A stretch of 64,000 bases of DNA from positions 7,720-71,719 of the forward strand of contig JBPRGG010000114.1 of the NCBI GenBank assembly GCA_051418075.1, in the 5' to 3' direction. The stretch's first letter is position 1; each line of letters opens with the position of its first letter. A program made the translations under genes and the position numbers. The notes beneath the pieces are model-generated. The model had not been told where the DNA came from. It worked only from the letters and a program-made list of their open reading frames with translations, and ran no database searches. Origin of the DNA: JBPRGG01 sp051418075. Lineage in GTDB: Bacteria > Bacteroidota > Bacteroidia > Cytophagales > Cyclobacteriaceae. Of the stretch, positions 1 to 8,794 are shown in pieces.

Positions 1-1438
1 TGGTAGCCATTTCTTCAGAGGCAGCCGCATTTTGTTGGGTTATCTGGTTTAGCTGCTGTATAGCATTATTTACCTGGTCGGCTCCGGCATTTTGTTCTAA
101 ACTGGCTGCACTTATTTCCTGTACCAGTTTGGCTGTTTTCTGGATATTGGGTACAATTTCTTCTAATACCTTTCCTGATTTTTCAGCCACAGCCACGCTC
201 GATTTTGAAACCTGGTTGATCTCGTTGGCTGCTATCTGGCTTCTTTCTGCCAGTTTTCTTACCTCAGCCGCAACTACAGCAAAACCTTTTCCATGTTCAC
301 CCGCCCGGGCAGCTTCTACAGCAGCATTCAGAGCTAAAATATTAGTTTGACGGGAAATTTCTTCAATAATCGAAATCTTTTCTGCAATGTTTTTCATCGA
401 AGTTACTGTTTGAGTCACCGCTTTACTACCCTCTAGTATATCATTTGCGGCATTCAGGGATATTTTTTCCGTTTGCTGGGCATTGTCTGAGTTCTGCTGA
501 ATGTTAGTGGCCATTTCTTCAATACTGGATGAAATTTCTTCTGCAGATGAAGCCTGTTCATTTGCTCCCTGGGAGACTTGTTGCGATGAAGCATTCATTT
601 GCATACTGGCTGAAGTTATATTATCTGCTCCTGCTACAATCTGACTAAAGACGTTTTTTAGCTGATGTATCATTTTTTTGAGATTCTCCAATAATATTCC
701 AATTTCATCTTTGTTTTTAATATTTATCTGAACGGTTAAATCTCCGGTAGCCAATCGATTCACTACATCATTTGCAGTTGAAATGGAATTATTAATTCCT
801 TTGATCATCATCATTGCAATTAAACCACTCAATGAAATTCCCAGAATTAGCATGACAATGAAATTTCTTTTAGTTTGACTATATAGCATATCCCCTTCCT
901 GGTTCAATTCTGCTGCAATCTCCAACTGTAGATACACCAATTCATTCACTTTATTAGTAAATGGCTCGATATACTGATATAGTTCTGTTTTTATGAATTT
1001 TTCCAATGCCACCTGGCTGACAGAATCTTCACCTTGTATGAGAATATCATGTATATGTAAATAAGCTATTTGGGCATTTTCCCTCAATTTTGTGGCCTCA
1101 TTTACCAATTGTTGTTCTTCCCCTTTAATGCTAGTGTTTAAATAGGCATCCCAGTTTTCATTCACTTTTACTGCAGCAGTTTCTAATTCGGCCAATCCCG
1201 CTGACCATGAAAGGTTCCCATTGGCAACTTTATGAACAGCATCTACAAAATTAATAGCATAGGCGTCAGATATTGCCTTGAGTTGTTTTAAAGGGGTTAC
1301 CCTGTCAAAATACATTGAGGTCATGTTATTATTGACCTTATTAAGCCTGGACGTGCCATAAATGCCAATAAATAAGGTGAACAAAGAGAGTATTGAAACC
1401 AATATGATGAGTTTAGATGATATTTTTATATTTTTCAT
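1..1438 (-). CDS. Methyl-accepting chemotaxis protein, 3' end cut by window edge
   Basis: Transmembrane chemoreceptor that would pass an external signal to CheA/CheW. Reading from the ATG at 1438, about 479 codons are inside the window and no stop is reached. There is one membrane helix at residues 8-28, a roughly 155-residue extracytoplasmic part that looks like a four-helix bundle, and a second helix near 188-211. A HAMP linker follows (NRLATGDLTVQI), then a long coiled-coil signalling domain. The signature hairpin tip is clear around + positions 245-350 (SRQTNILALNAAVEAARAGE, then a GKGFAVVAAEVRKLAERS stretch). The in-window end (QQNAAASEEMAT) lies near the usual C-terminal end of the signalling domain, so only a short tail is missing. 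No che genes are adjacent, so its signal is unknown. Family assignment is firm; ligand is not. Confidence 0.93.
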   Translation of the reverse strand, partial: MKNIKISSKLIILVSILSLFTLFIGIYGTSRLNKVNNNMTSMYFDRVTPLKQLKAISDAYAINFVDAVHKVANGNLSWSAGLAELETAAVKVNENWDAYLNTSIKGEEQQLVNEATKLRENAQIAYLHIHDILIQGEDSVSQVALEKFIKTELYQYIEPFTNKVNELVYLQLEIAAELNQEGDMLYSQTKRNFIVMLILGISLSGLIAMMMIKGINNSISTANDVVNRLATGDLTVQINIKNKDEIGILLENLKKMIHQLKNVFSQIVAGADNITSASMQMNASSQQVSQGANEQASSAEEISSSIEEMATNIQQNSDNAQQTEKISLNAANDILEGSKAVTQTVTSMKNIAEKISIIEEISRQTNILALNAAVEAARAGEHGKGFAVVAAEVRKLAERSQIAANEINQVSKSSVAVAEKSGKVLEEIVPNIQKTAKLVQEISAASLEQNAGADQVNNAIQQLNQITQQNAAASEEMAT

Positions 1439-1743
1439 ATACAGCTTTTATTTTGAACTTTTAGTTTTACTTGACTTATTAAGTATGGCTTATGTTATCG
1501 TCAAATATCTGGTAAACAAGGATATATACAACCTAAATACTCCCTGTTTTCTTTCCTGAGTAATATTTCAAGCGTTGATCCATATTTTTTATTATTATCT
1601 GTCAGGTTGGTTTTTTAGAGTGAAACAGTTTAAAATTATTATTATTAATATATTGATCAGCTTTTTGTAAATTTTTGCCTCCCAAACTGTTGTTGTAAAC
1701 CTGTTCCATTTTATTTACATTTATAATAAAATAATTAGCCATT
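1439..1743. other. Divergent intergenic region
   Basis: AT-rich spacer of about 305 bases between the chemoreceptor (minus) and the DinB-like gene (plus). It should hold both promoters, but I see no exact TAnnTTTG box and no strong hairpin. No supported gene was seen in it. Confidence 0.5.
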
Positions 1744-2199
1744 ATGCAACCATTACTTCCCCAAATACTAATAGACCTCTATCAAAGAGATCTGGATAAA
1801 TTAAGCCAGGAAATTAATGCTTATCAGGACCAGGAAAAAATGTGGATGACAGTGCCCGGGATATCAAATTCAGCCGGTAACTTATGCCTTCATATCCTGG
1901 GTAACCTCAATCATTTTATTGGGGCTGTTTTAGGAAATACTGGTTATGAAAGAGCCCGGGAGGCAGAGTTTGCCCAAAAGAATTTGCCTTCGGCTGAAAT
2001 GGGAAAAATGATTTCTGAAACCAGTGAAATAATCCGGGCCACCATCAGTAAAATGGACCGGCAGGATTTTCACCAGGACTATCCGGCTAAGAGCCCCTAC
2101 CAGGGGCAGTCTACTGGTTATTTTCTGGCTCATTTATTGACCCATTTAAACTACCATTTGGGTCAGATCAATTATCATCGCAGGATACTGGAAGGGTAG
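1744..2199 (+). CDS. DinB superfamily protein (DUF1572-like), putative metal-binding four-helix bundle
   Basis: A 151-residue soluble protein with the size and pattern of the DinB/DUF1572 superfamily. Members are four-helix bundles that often bind a metal through three histidines and in some branches act as thiol-dependent transferases. Visible candidates for ligands are His in LHILGNLNHFIG (residues 50-61) and in the C-terminal LLTHLNYHLGQINYH stretch (about 131-145). No signal peptide. The gene stands alone: the upstream neighbour is divergent and aroB converges on it with a gap of only 26 bases. A GCATATGC palindrome lies in that gap, but no T-tract terminator. Substrate unknown; the superfamily call rests on the His pattern and size, not on a search. 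Confidence 0.75.
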   Translation: MQPLLPQILIDLYQRDLDKLSQEINAYQDQEKMWMTVPGISNSAGNLCLHILGNLNHFIGAVLGNTGYERAREAEFAQKNLPSAEMGKMISETSEIIRATISKMDRQDFHQDYPAKSPYQGQSTGYFLAHLLTHLNYHLGQINYHRRILEG

Positions 2200-2225
2200 A
2201 GGAAGCATATGCCTTTACCAATAGT

Positions 2226-3272
2226 TTATAGGCTGTTGTAATAATCTAAACCAGCAATAATATCCTGCTGATCTATTTCAACATCAAAAACTGCTTCTCC
2301 AATCCGGTTCAGTAAGGCAGCTTTTACTTTGCCGCCCATATTTTTTTTATCCTGAAGGGTAAGCAATAGGATTTCCTGAAAGGAGGCTGGGTTTAGGGCC
2401 ATTTTACCATAAACCTGTAACAGGTAATGGGTGATTTCTGTCATCTCTGCTTGATCCAATCCACATTTTTTGACCGACAAAAAGCTTTCACATATCATCC
2501 CAATGGCAATGGCTTCCCCATGTAATAACTTTTGTGTGGGCTGAGCTAAAAAGTAACTTTCAACCGCATGCCCAATAGTGTGCCCGAAATTAAGGATCTT
2601 GCGTAAACCCTTTTCCTTAGGATCCTGATCAACTACCTGTTGTTTTACCTGGATGGAATGCGCTATATGTTCCTTCCAGGGCTGTTGGTTAAAACTATTT
2701 TGGGTGAGCCGGGGCCAATAATTACGGTCCGCGATCAGGCTGTGTTTGATCACTTCGGCATATCCGGAACGTAATTCCCGCTCCGGCAGGGTTTTTAGAA
2801 AATCAGCCTGAATAATTACCCGCTGAGGTTCCTGGAAGACCCCGATATGATTTTTAAATCCGGAAAAATCAATCCCTAATTTGCCACCAATACTGGCATC
2901 TACCTGGGCCAGTAAAGTGGTTGGAAGGTTGATGAAATCAATGCCCCTTTTATAGGTAGCAGCACAAAACCCTCCCATGTCGCCAATCACACCTCCTCCC
3001 AGGTTGATCAGGATTGATTTACGATCCATCTGTTGATCCGTCATAAATTGCCAGATCATGGAGCAAGTGGTGAGGTTTTTATTTTCCTCTCCGCTGGGAA
3101 TGGCATAAACTTCAGCCTCTGGCACCGATGAACCTAAAAGAGGCAAGCAATGCTGCTGAGTATTTTCATCAACCAACACAGCTATTTTAGAATAATTGTG
3201 CCCCCAAAGATAATCCGATAATAATTCCTGGTGATCGTCAGAGATGATGACCTTTGCCTCTGGCTGATTCAT
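2226..3272 (-). CDS. aroB: 3-dehydroquinate synthase
   Basis: Second step of the shikimate pathway: converts DAHP to 3-dehydroquinate, NAD- and metal-dependent, cytosolic. The 348-residue length is normal. The NAD-binding glycine region GGGVIGDMGGF is near residue 92. The catalytic segment (LPTTLLAQVDASIGGKLGID, then KNHIGVF) and the metal-ligand motifs SGYAEVIKH and NFGHTIGHAVE are all present. The start ATG overlaps the stop of the upstream DAHP synthase/chorismate mutase gene by one base (TAATG), so the two are translationally coupled and supply steps 1 and 2 of the pathway together. No downstream partner: the next gene is convergent. Confidence 0.97.
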   Translation of the reverse strand: MNQPEAKVIISDDHQELLSDYLWGHNYSKIAVLVDENTQQHCLPLLGSSVPEAEVYAIPSGEENKNLTTCSMIWQFMTDQQMDRKSILINLGGGVIGDMGGFCAATYKRGIDFINLPTTLLAQVDASIGGKLGIDFSGFKNHIGVFQEPQRVIIQADFLKTLPERELRSGYAEVIKHSLIADRNYWPRLTQNSFNQQPWKEHIAHSIQVKQQVVDQDPKEKGLRKILNFGHTIGHAVESYFLAQPTQKLLHGEAIAIGMICESFLSVKKCGLDQAEMTEITHYLLQVYGKMALNPASFQEILLLTLQDKKNMGGKVKAALLNRIGEAVFDVEIDQQDIIAGLDYYNSL

Positions 3273-4384
3273 TATTCCGTAGTTTTCTCCGGTTTGGATT
3301 TTGTCTCTGAATTTTGATTTATAATATCTGTTTGCCTTCTGATAGATGCATCGTGAATCATTTTGTACAAGTCTGCCATGAAGTCTTTATTGAGGTTAAG
3401 GGTTTCTGCCCAATGGCTGCGGCTCTCAGAAATTTCTTTCCACCTGTTAACCTGGAATACAGTAACATTATTGGCTTTTTTATAATAACCAATTTTATCT
3501 ACAATACGCATCCGGGCAGCCATAGCTTCGTAGATCTCCCTGTCTACTTCATCGATTTGTTCCCGCAGTTCTTCCAGGTGATTGATAAATTCCTGGTTTT
3601 CAGATGTAGCTTGCCGTATATTCAATTTATCCATGATTTCCTTCAGTTGCTGAGGAGCAACCTGCTGGCGGGCATCGCTCCAGGCATTATCCGGGTCCCG
3701 GTGTGATTCAATGATCAGCCCATCATAATCCAAATCCATCGCCCTTTGCGATACCTCATAGATGGTTTGCCTGTTTCCGGCGATATGACTGGGATCACAG
3801 ATCATAGGCAGGCTGGGCATTTTACTTTTCAGTTCAAGGGGAATCTGCCACATGGGAATATTTCGATACTTGGTGTTTTTAAAAGAAGAAAAGCCCCGGT
3901 GAATAGCCCCAATTCTTCTGATCCCGGCATTGTATATTCTTTCTATGGCCCCTAACCAAAGAGACAGGTCCGGGTTTACCGGATTTTTTATAAATACAGG
4001 AATATCCAGACCTTTCAAAGCATCAGCAATTTCCTGTACAGTAAATGGGTTGGCGGTTGATCGGGCTCCTATCCAAAAAATATCAATACCATGCTTAAGC
4101 GCTTCAAAAACATGATGTGGGCTGGCAATTTCTATGGCAAATTTTACATCCAGTTCTTTTTTGATCTGCTGTATCCATTTCAAAGCTTCCGGGCCAATCC
4201 CTTCAAAATTATTAGGCCTGGTCCTGGGTTTCCAAATCCCGGCTCTTATAATGTTAATATTTTGCTCCTTCAAGGCTTTACTGGTTTCGTATAATTGCTC
4301 TTCAGTTTCAGCACTACAAGGTCCGGCCATCATCAATGGCTTCTTAAATTCTTCACCCCAACTACTTAGATCATTGATTTGCAT
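3272..4384 (-). CDS. Bifunctional DAHP synthase / chorismate mutase (type II AroQ fusion)
   Basis: A 370-residue fusion. The N-terminal ~255 residues are a KDPG-aldolase-type (AroF/KdsA-like) DAHP synthase: GPCSAETEEQ near residue 22, IKNPVNPDLSLW, GFSSFKNTKYRN, the metal/PEP motif MICDPSHIAGNR, and IESHRDPDNAWSDA. Residues ~265-355 are an all-helical AroQ chorismate mutase (LREQIDEVDREIYEAMAARM, then IVDKIGYYKK and an R-S-W-type C-terminal helix). This architecture is known in Bacteroidota, where the mutase domain can give feedback control of the synthase. I take the ATG at 4384; the longer frame begins at a TTG (4414) that lies inside a -7-like box. First gene of an operon with aroB. Confidence 0.95.
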   Translation of the reverse strand: MQINDLSSWGEEFKKPLMMAGPCSAETEEQLYETSKALKEQNINIIRAGIWKPRTRPNNFEGIGPEALKWIQQIKKELDVKFAIEIASPHHVFEALKHGIDIFWIGARSTANPFTVQEIADALKGLDIPVFIKNPVNPDLSLWLGAIERIYNAGIRRIGAIHRGFSSFKNTKYRNIPMWQIPLELKSKMPSLPMICDPSHIAGNRQTIYEVSQRAMDLDYDGLIIESHRDPDNAWSDARQQVAPQQLKEIMDKLNIRQATSENQEFINHLEELREQIDEVDREIYEAMAARMRIVDKIGYYKKANNVTVFQVNRWKEISESRSHWAETLNLNKDFMADLYKMIHDASIRRQTDIINQNSETKSKPEKTTE

Positions 4385-4411
4385 TTCTAATTCTTTCTTT
4401 TTATAAAAGTT

Positions 4412-4435
4412 CAAAAATATAAGATAACAAATTTA
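4412..4435 (-). promoter_or_regulatory. Candidate -7 boxes for the aro operon
   Basis: Two minus-strand matches to the Bacteroidota -7 consensus TAnnTTTG: TATTTTTG (4419 to 4412) and TAAATTTG (4435 to 4428). The first would give a leader of roughly 20 bases before the ATG at 4384, which supports that start. No clear -33 TTG was found. Confidence 0.5.
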
Positions 4436-4462
4436 AGGAAGTTCTCCTTTTTAATATATTTG
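4432..4462 (+). promoter_or_regulatory. Promoter for proline dehydrogenase
   Basis: TATATTTG at 4455-4462 matches TAnnTTTG exactly, with a near -33 element TTTA at 4432-4435 at 19-base spacing. The start codon is 18 bases downstream. It overlaps the candidate aro boxes on the other strand, so the two divergent promoters probably compete or share regulation. Confidence 0.55.
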
Positions 4463-4479
4463 CTATCAATCCTTTTAAT

Positions 4480-5670
4480 ATGATTAATAACTCAGATATT
4501 TCATTCGATAATACAGAAATTGCCTTTCAAGCTAAATCTAACTATGAATTGCGCAAAGCCTATTGGCTTTTTATGGCTATGAACAGCAATTTTTTCACAA
4601 AATTAGGCACAAATTTGGTGAAAATTTCCTTAATATTAAATTTACCCATTAAAAATATTATAAAGCAAACCATATTCAGGCAATTCTGTGGAGGAGAGAA
4701 TATACCAGCTTGTGAATCAACCATTCAGGATCTTTCCCGGTTTCATATCCGTACCATTCTGGATTATGCAGTAGAAGGGGAGGATAATGAAGCAGGTTTT
4801 GAAGCAACCTGCCAGGAAATCCTGAAGACCATCGAAAAAGCCAAGTCCTCTCCCGATATTCCTTTTTCTGTATTTAAGCCCACCGGTATTGCCTCAAAAG
4901 GACTATTAGAAAAGGTTCAGAATAAAGAAGATCTGACCAGGGCAGAGCAGCAGGCATTTGAAAATATCAGGCAAAGGTTTGATCGAATCTGCCAAAAAGC
5001 ATATCAGGAGAATGTACGATTATTTATTGACAGTGAAGACAGTTGGTATCAGGATCCCATTGACCAACTGATTTATGAAATGATGAAAAGGTATAATCAG
5101 AAAAAGGTCATCGTTTACAATACCTATCAAATGTATCGCGTAAATATGATGGATAACCTTAGAAAGGCCTTTCATTATGCCGCTACCTATAATTATAATT
5201 TGGGGGCAAAATTAGTCAGAGGGGCTTATATGGAGAAAGAGCGGGAGCGGGCCCAGGAAAAAAACTATCCTGATCCGATTCTGCCTGATAAAGCCACTAC
5301 TGATCAGGCTTATGATGATGCCCTGAAGTTTTGCATAGATAATAAGCAAAGAATTGCCTTGTGCTCCGGCTCACATAATGAAAACAGCAATTATTACCTG
5401 ATGTTGTTGATGGAAAAATATGAGATGAAAAGAAATGATGAAAATGTTTATTTTGCCCAGCTATATGGAATGAGTGACCATATTTCCTATAATTTAGCCA
5501 ATGCTGGCTACAATGTGGTCAAATATGTGCCATATGGTCCTGTAAAAGCAGTTATCCCTTATTTGCTCAGAAGAGCAGAAGAAAATACTTCTATTGCCGG
5601 GCAAAGTAGCAGAGAATTTATGTTGATCAAAAAAGAATTAAGCCGGCGTAATGAAGCCGGCTTAATGTAG
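4480..5670 (+). CDS. Proline dehydrogenase (standalone PRODH domain)
   Basis: FAD-dependent oxidation of proline to pyrroline-5-carboxylate; first step of proline catabolism, electrons to the quinone pool. The 396-residue protein is a PRODH barrel without the P5C dehydrogenase half of PutA. It is closer in layout to the mitochondrial/Bacteroidota stand-alone type. Diagnostic segments: SVFKPTGIAS (residues 128-137), LFIDSEDSW, YNTYQMYR, KLVRGAYMEKERE, ALCSGSHN and the C-terminal substrate motif RRAEENTSIAGQSSRE. No P5C dehydrogenase gene is nearby. The last codons lie in a perfect hairpin (separate entry). Confidence 0.95.
   Translation: MINNSDISFDNTEIAFQAKSNYELRKAYWLFMAMNSNFFTKLGTNLVKISLILNLPIKNIIKQTIFRQFCGGENIPACESTIQDLSRFHIRTILDYAVEGEDNEAGFEATCQEILKTIEKAKSSPDIPFSVFKPTGIASKGLLEKVQNKEDLTRAEQQAFENIRQRFDRICQKAYQENVRLFIDSEDSWYQDPIDQLIYEMMKRYNQKKVIVYNTYQMYRVNMMDNLRKAFHYAATYNYNLGAKLVRGAYMEKERERAQEKNYPDPILPDKATTDQAYDDALKFCIDNKQRIALCSGSHNENSNYYLMLLMEKYEMKRNDENVYFAQLYGMSDHISYNLANAGYNVVKYVPYGPVKAVIPYLLRRAEENTSIAGQSSREFMLIKKELSRRNEAGLM
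5637..5666. terminator. Perfect 11-bp hairpin over the proline dehydrogenase stop region
   Basis: ATTAAGCCGGC (5637-5647), loop GTAATGAA, GCCGGCTTAAT (5656-5666). It ends four bases before the end of the stop codon (5670), inside coding sequence, and faces the convergent OmpA gene that ends at 5700. No long T-tract follows on either strand, so it may act as a 3' mRNA-stabilising or weak bidirectional termination structure. Confidence 0.6.
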
Positions 5671-5699
5671 AATTATGGTTTAGGATACTTCTATTTGTT

Positions 5700-7733
5700 C
5701 TAATTGGTAGAAGAGATAACAGCTTCATTGGTGATTTTAAACTCCACCCGTCGGTTAATCTGCCGTCCTTCTTCTGTTTCATTACTGGCCTTGGGCATCA
5801 ATTCACCGTAACCTTTGGCTGATAATCGGTTAGCATCTATTTGATGATCAACCAGGTAATCATAAATGGCCTGGGCTCTTCTCTCTGACAGACCCTGGTT
5901 ATATTCTTCACTGCCGATACTACAGGTATGCCCCGAAACTTCTATTTCCATGTTTGGATTGGCCCACAAAAGTTTAAGCAAACGTTTTAATTCTGGGAAG
6001 GAAGATTCCTTTAATTCCGCTTTGGCAAATTTAAAGAATACGTTGTTTAGCACTATAGGTTCCTGGGCTTTGATCGGCATCAGATAAAGATCACGTTCAA
6101 TCTCTTTACTTTCGCTGATATTAGTAAGATCAATATTAGCGCTTAAGGGGATAAAACCTTTTTTATCAGCATAATAACCATATTCATAGCCAGCAGGTAA
6201 AATGATCTGGTATTTTCCGGTAAGGGAATCTGAATTGGTCAACCCGATCTCTTTACCGTCTGAAAGTCTTTCATAACGTATGGTTGCTTTTAAAGGAGTG
6301 TTATTTTCAGCATGCAGCACCCTGCCCCTGATTTTCACTATGATATCCGGTTTTTGATAAAAAGGCAATTCCACCCGATAAATATCCACATTTTCAATGG
6401 TTCCCCGGGAGAAATAGGCAAATTCATCTTCAATGGATAAATTAAAGAAAATATCATCAACCGAAGAGTTGATGGTGGCCCCCAGGTTTTCCGGTTCACT
6501 CCAGTTGGTCCAGGTGTCGTCCAATCTTTTGGAAATATAGATGTCATAGCCGCCAAAGCCACTGAAGCCTCTGGATGAAAAAAACAGGGTTTTGTCATCG
6601 ACTGCCAGGAAAGGTGCTGACTCTTCATCAGCTGAATTTACCACTGGTCCCAGGTTCAATGGTTTGGTCCAGGTGGTATCATCCTGCAAAAAGCTCACAT
6701 ACAGATCACGATCTCCCTCAGAGTCATTTCGTTCAATGGACATGATCAGCACCTTACGGTTATTGGCCAGGAAAAAATTAGCCCGGGGAGAAAGATTATA
6801 ATTATTTTCAATCTCAACAGGTTCTGGAAAAGTCCATCCTTCAGAAGTTTTGGAACTTACTGACAGCCCGGCTTTCATTTTCTTCTTGTTCCGGTATTCA
6901 TTACCCAGAAGGACTAAAACGGAATTCCCATCAGGTGTGATGGAACTGATAAAATTCGGTCCTTCATTGTTTAACGGAGGACCAATATTTTGAGCCGGGC
7001 CCCAATTGCCATCCAGGTCTTTTTTGGAATACCAGATATCTTCATCATCTTTAATGCCCCCGATATTGTCCGGGTGTCTCTGACGACTGAAGTACAGGGT
7101 TTGGTTATCAGGGGAAATAAGAGGCTTCAGTTCTACATACTGGGTATTGATATTTTGATTAAGCTTTTCCGGTTCAAAATTGTCCACAATTTCGTTGGTG
7201 ACATTCACTTGTATAGAAATCGGTATTTTAGAATCTGAAATTCCTACGGCATCGACCCCATAATTATCTTCCATCACACTGCCATCGAACACCAGCTTCA
7301 AGGCATGTACTTCGTAATCTGTCAGGTCGAAATAAGTCCGGAACAGACGACCAAATAATGGGATCTGACGGGGCTGGAATTCCATCAGAAGTTTTTCATC
7401 ATCATGCTCATCATAAGCCAGGATCTGGGTAAGCGCGCTGGGATTGTAGGATTCCACAATAGCGATCTGCTGGATTTTTATGGGATTGGCAAAGCCAATT
7501 TTTATAAATTCCAGGCCACTGCTTTTCTTGGGCATCCAGGCATTGGGACTCATCACTTCACTTTCTGTGGTGGTTTGAAGAGCGTTTGGCTTGCCTAAAA
7601 TCTGTTCGGCTGAATGCTGAGGGTAATTCAACTGGGAAGAAAAATCTATCACCCGGTCAGCCCATTGGGCATCTTGCGCAACTAACGCTGATGAAATCAG
7701 TAGTATAAAGGTAAAGGCTATTAATCTTTTCAT
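5700..7733 (-). CDS. OmpA family protein with PD40-type beta-propeller
   Basis: Outer-membrane-associated protein of 677 residues. Signal peptide ends near residue 20 (SALVAQ). Residues ~21-170 resemble a discoidin-like domain often found N-terminal in such proteins (GKPNALQ, IAIVESYNPSALTQ). Residues ~190-450 hold PD40/TolB-like propeller blades (LYFSRQRHP, ITPDGNSVLVLLG, LFFSSRGFSGFGGYDIYISK). A small carboxypeptidase-regulatory-like beta domain follows, then OmpA_C at ~565-670 (LSERRAQAIYDYL, NRRVEFKI). In OmpA_C the usual GHTD motif reads GHTC, with Cys604 in place of the Asp that contacts peptidoglycan diaminopimelate; the partner Arg is kept. Third gene of an operon after the type B substrate and PorP/SprF protein (19-base gap), so it may anchor that surface complex. 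Such trios recur in gliding Bacteroidota. Confidence 0.92.
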   Translation of the reverse strand: MKRLIAFTFILLISSALVAQDAQWADRVIDFSSQLNYPQHSAEQILGKPNALQTTTESEVMSPNAWMPKKSSGLEFIKIGFANPIKIQQIAIVESYNPSALTQILAYDEHDDEKLLMEFQPRQIPLFGRLFRTYFDLTDYEVHALKLVFDGSVMEDNYGVDAVGISDSKIPISIQVNVTNEIVDNFEPEKLNQNINTQYVELKPLISPDNQTLYFSRQRHPDNIGGIKDDEDIWYSKKDLDGNWGPAQNIGPPLNNEGPNFISSITPDGNSVLVLLGNEYRNKKKMKAGLSVSSKTSEGWTFPEPVEIENNYNLSPRANFFLANNRKVLIMSIERNDSEGDRDLYVSFLQDDTTWTKPLNLGPVVNSADEESAPFLAVDDKTLFFSSRGFSGFGGYDIYISKRLDDTWTNWSEPENLGATINSSVDDIFFNLSIEDEFAYFSRGTIENVDIYRVELPFYQKPDIIVKIRGRVLHAENNTPLKATIRYERLSDGKEIGLTNSDSLTGKYQIILPAGYEYGYYADKKGFIPLSANIDLTNISESKEIERDLYLMPIKAQEPIVLNNVFFKFAKAELKESSFPELKRLLKLLWANPNMEIEVSGHTCSIGSEEYNQGLSERRAQAIYDYLVDHQIDANRLSAKGYGELMPKASNETEEGRQINRRVEFKITNEAVISSTN

Positions 7734-7752
7734 CTTTTGGTTTAAATAAGGT

Positions 7753-8787
7753 TTAGTATCTTACTTTAGGAGGAGCAAACCTGTTAAATCTAAGTCCTAA
7801 CGAAATTTCATAAGCTCCGGTTCCCGGTTCAAAATTATTTAAGCTGGTGACATTCCAGTCATAGCTGAAACCAAATTGAAAAGTATTGGTCAGGAATTCG
7901 GTACTTAGAATAAATGCATCATTTCTGCGGTACCAGCCACCTATACGGGCTATCACATTGCCAAATGTACCATTCATTTCGTTGGAAATCAAGTAAGAAA
8001 GAAAGGCACCGAAATTAGTCTGATTTTCCCTGTCCTGTACTATAGACAGCACGTTGGCAGATACACTGGCCCGATCAGACAAACCAAATATCATGCCTCC
8101 ATGATATTTATATAAAAGGGGTAAGTTGTAGTCCTGCCCCTGTAGTACAGATTCATTAGGGTTGTTGAGGTGACTAACGGCTATACCTGAATATGCTGAC
8201 TGAATAAAAGCATTTCTTCTTTTGTTATAAAATCTCCAGAAGATTCCCGGGGTGATATCCAGATAAGTTCTGTCCTGGAACTGAGAAACCTCGGCAGGTA
8301 TTTCAGCTGCATTCCATCCAACAAAAGGATCATACTGTGACCCCCACTGTAATCCTTCCGGATCCACCCTTTTATTGATAAAACCTATCTGCATACCAAA
8401 ACTGATCCGGTTAATGTTATCAGATTCAAGTTGCAGATTATAGGCAAAAGAAGCATTGCCACCCAAAGTTTTGAAATTTTTGTTGGTGCCGGCCACATTG
8501 TTATAAAAAGATAAAGCCATACCACCAATATGATTCACCGGTGCTTCGTGTATAGAATTAAAAATGGGATAAATGAAAGAAGCCTGCGAATTCTGATAAG
8601 GAAAGTGCAGACTTTCCCATTGGGACCGGTGGCTTATATTAAGGGCTACATTGTCTTCATCACCTATCAGGGCTGGGTTTAGGTATACAGGCGCATTATA
8701 GAACTGGGAAAATACAGGGTCCTGAGCCTGTAGCTTTAACTGCAAAGTGAGAAATAATAATGCTAGGAAAAATATTCTATATATCAT
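7753..8787 (-). CDS. PorP/SprF family T9SS outer-membrane protein
   Basis: A 344-residue outer-membrane beta-barrel with a signal peptide ending near residue 22 (KLQAQ). The family hallmark follows directly (DPVFSQFYNAPVYLNPAL), and the C-terminus ends in alternating aromatic/hydrophobic strands (ISLGLRFNRF). PorP/SprF proteins are associated with type IX secretion; in Flavobacterium SprF is needed for surface delivery of the giant adhesin SprB, and related copies are thought to serve one type B substrate each. It starts 7 bases after the stop of the giant substrate gene, which fits that pairing. T9SS core genes (sprA, gldK-N) are not in the window. Confidence 0.94.
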   Translation of the reverse strand: MIYRIFFLALLFLTLQLKLQAQDPVFSQFYNAPVYLNPALIGDEDNVALNISHRSQWESLHFPYQNSQASFIYPIFNSIHEAPVNHIGGMALSFYNNVAGTNKNFKTLGGNASFAYNLQLESDNINRISFGMQIGFINKRVDPEGLQWGSQYDPFVGWNAAEIPAEVSQFQDRTYLDITPGIFWRFYNKRRNAFIQSAYSGIAVSHLNNPNESVLQGQDYNLPLLYKYHGGMIFGLSDRASVSANVLSIVQDRENQTNFGAFLSYLISNEMNGTFGNVIARIGGWYRRNDAFILSTEFLTNTFQFGFSYDWNVTSLNNFEPGTGAYEISLGLRFNRFAPPKVRY

Positions 8788-8794
8788 GGCTGTT

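Noticed and set aside
4385..4414. Longer N-terminus for the DAHP synthase/chorismate mutase starting at a TTG (4414)
   Set aside because: The TTG lies in a -7-like box and the ATG at 4384 gives the usual family start and a short leader.
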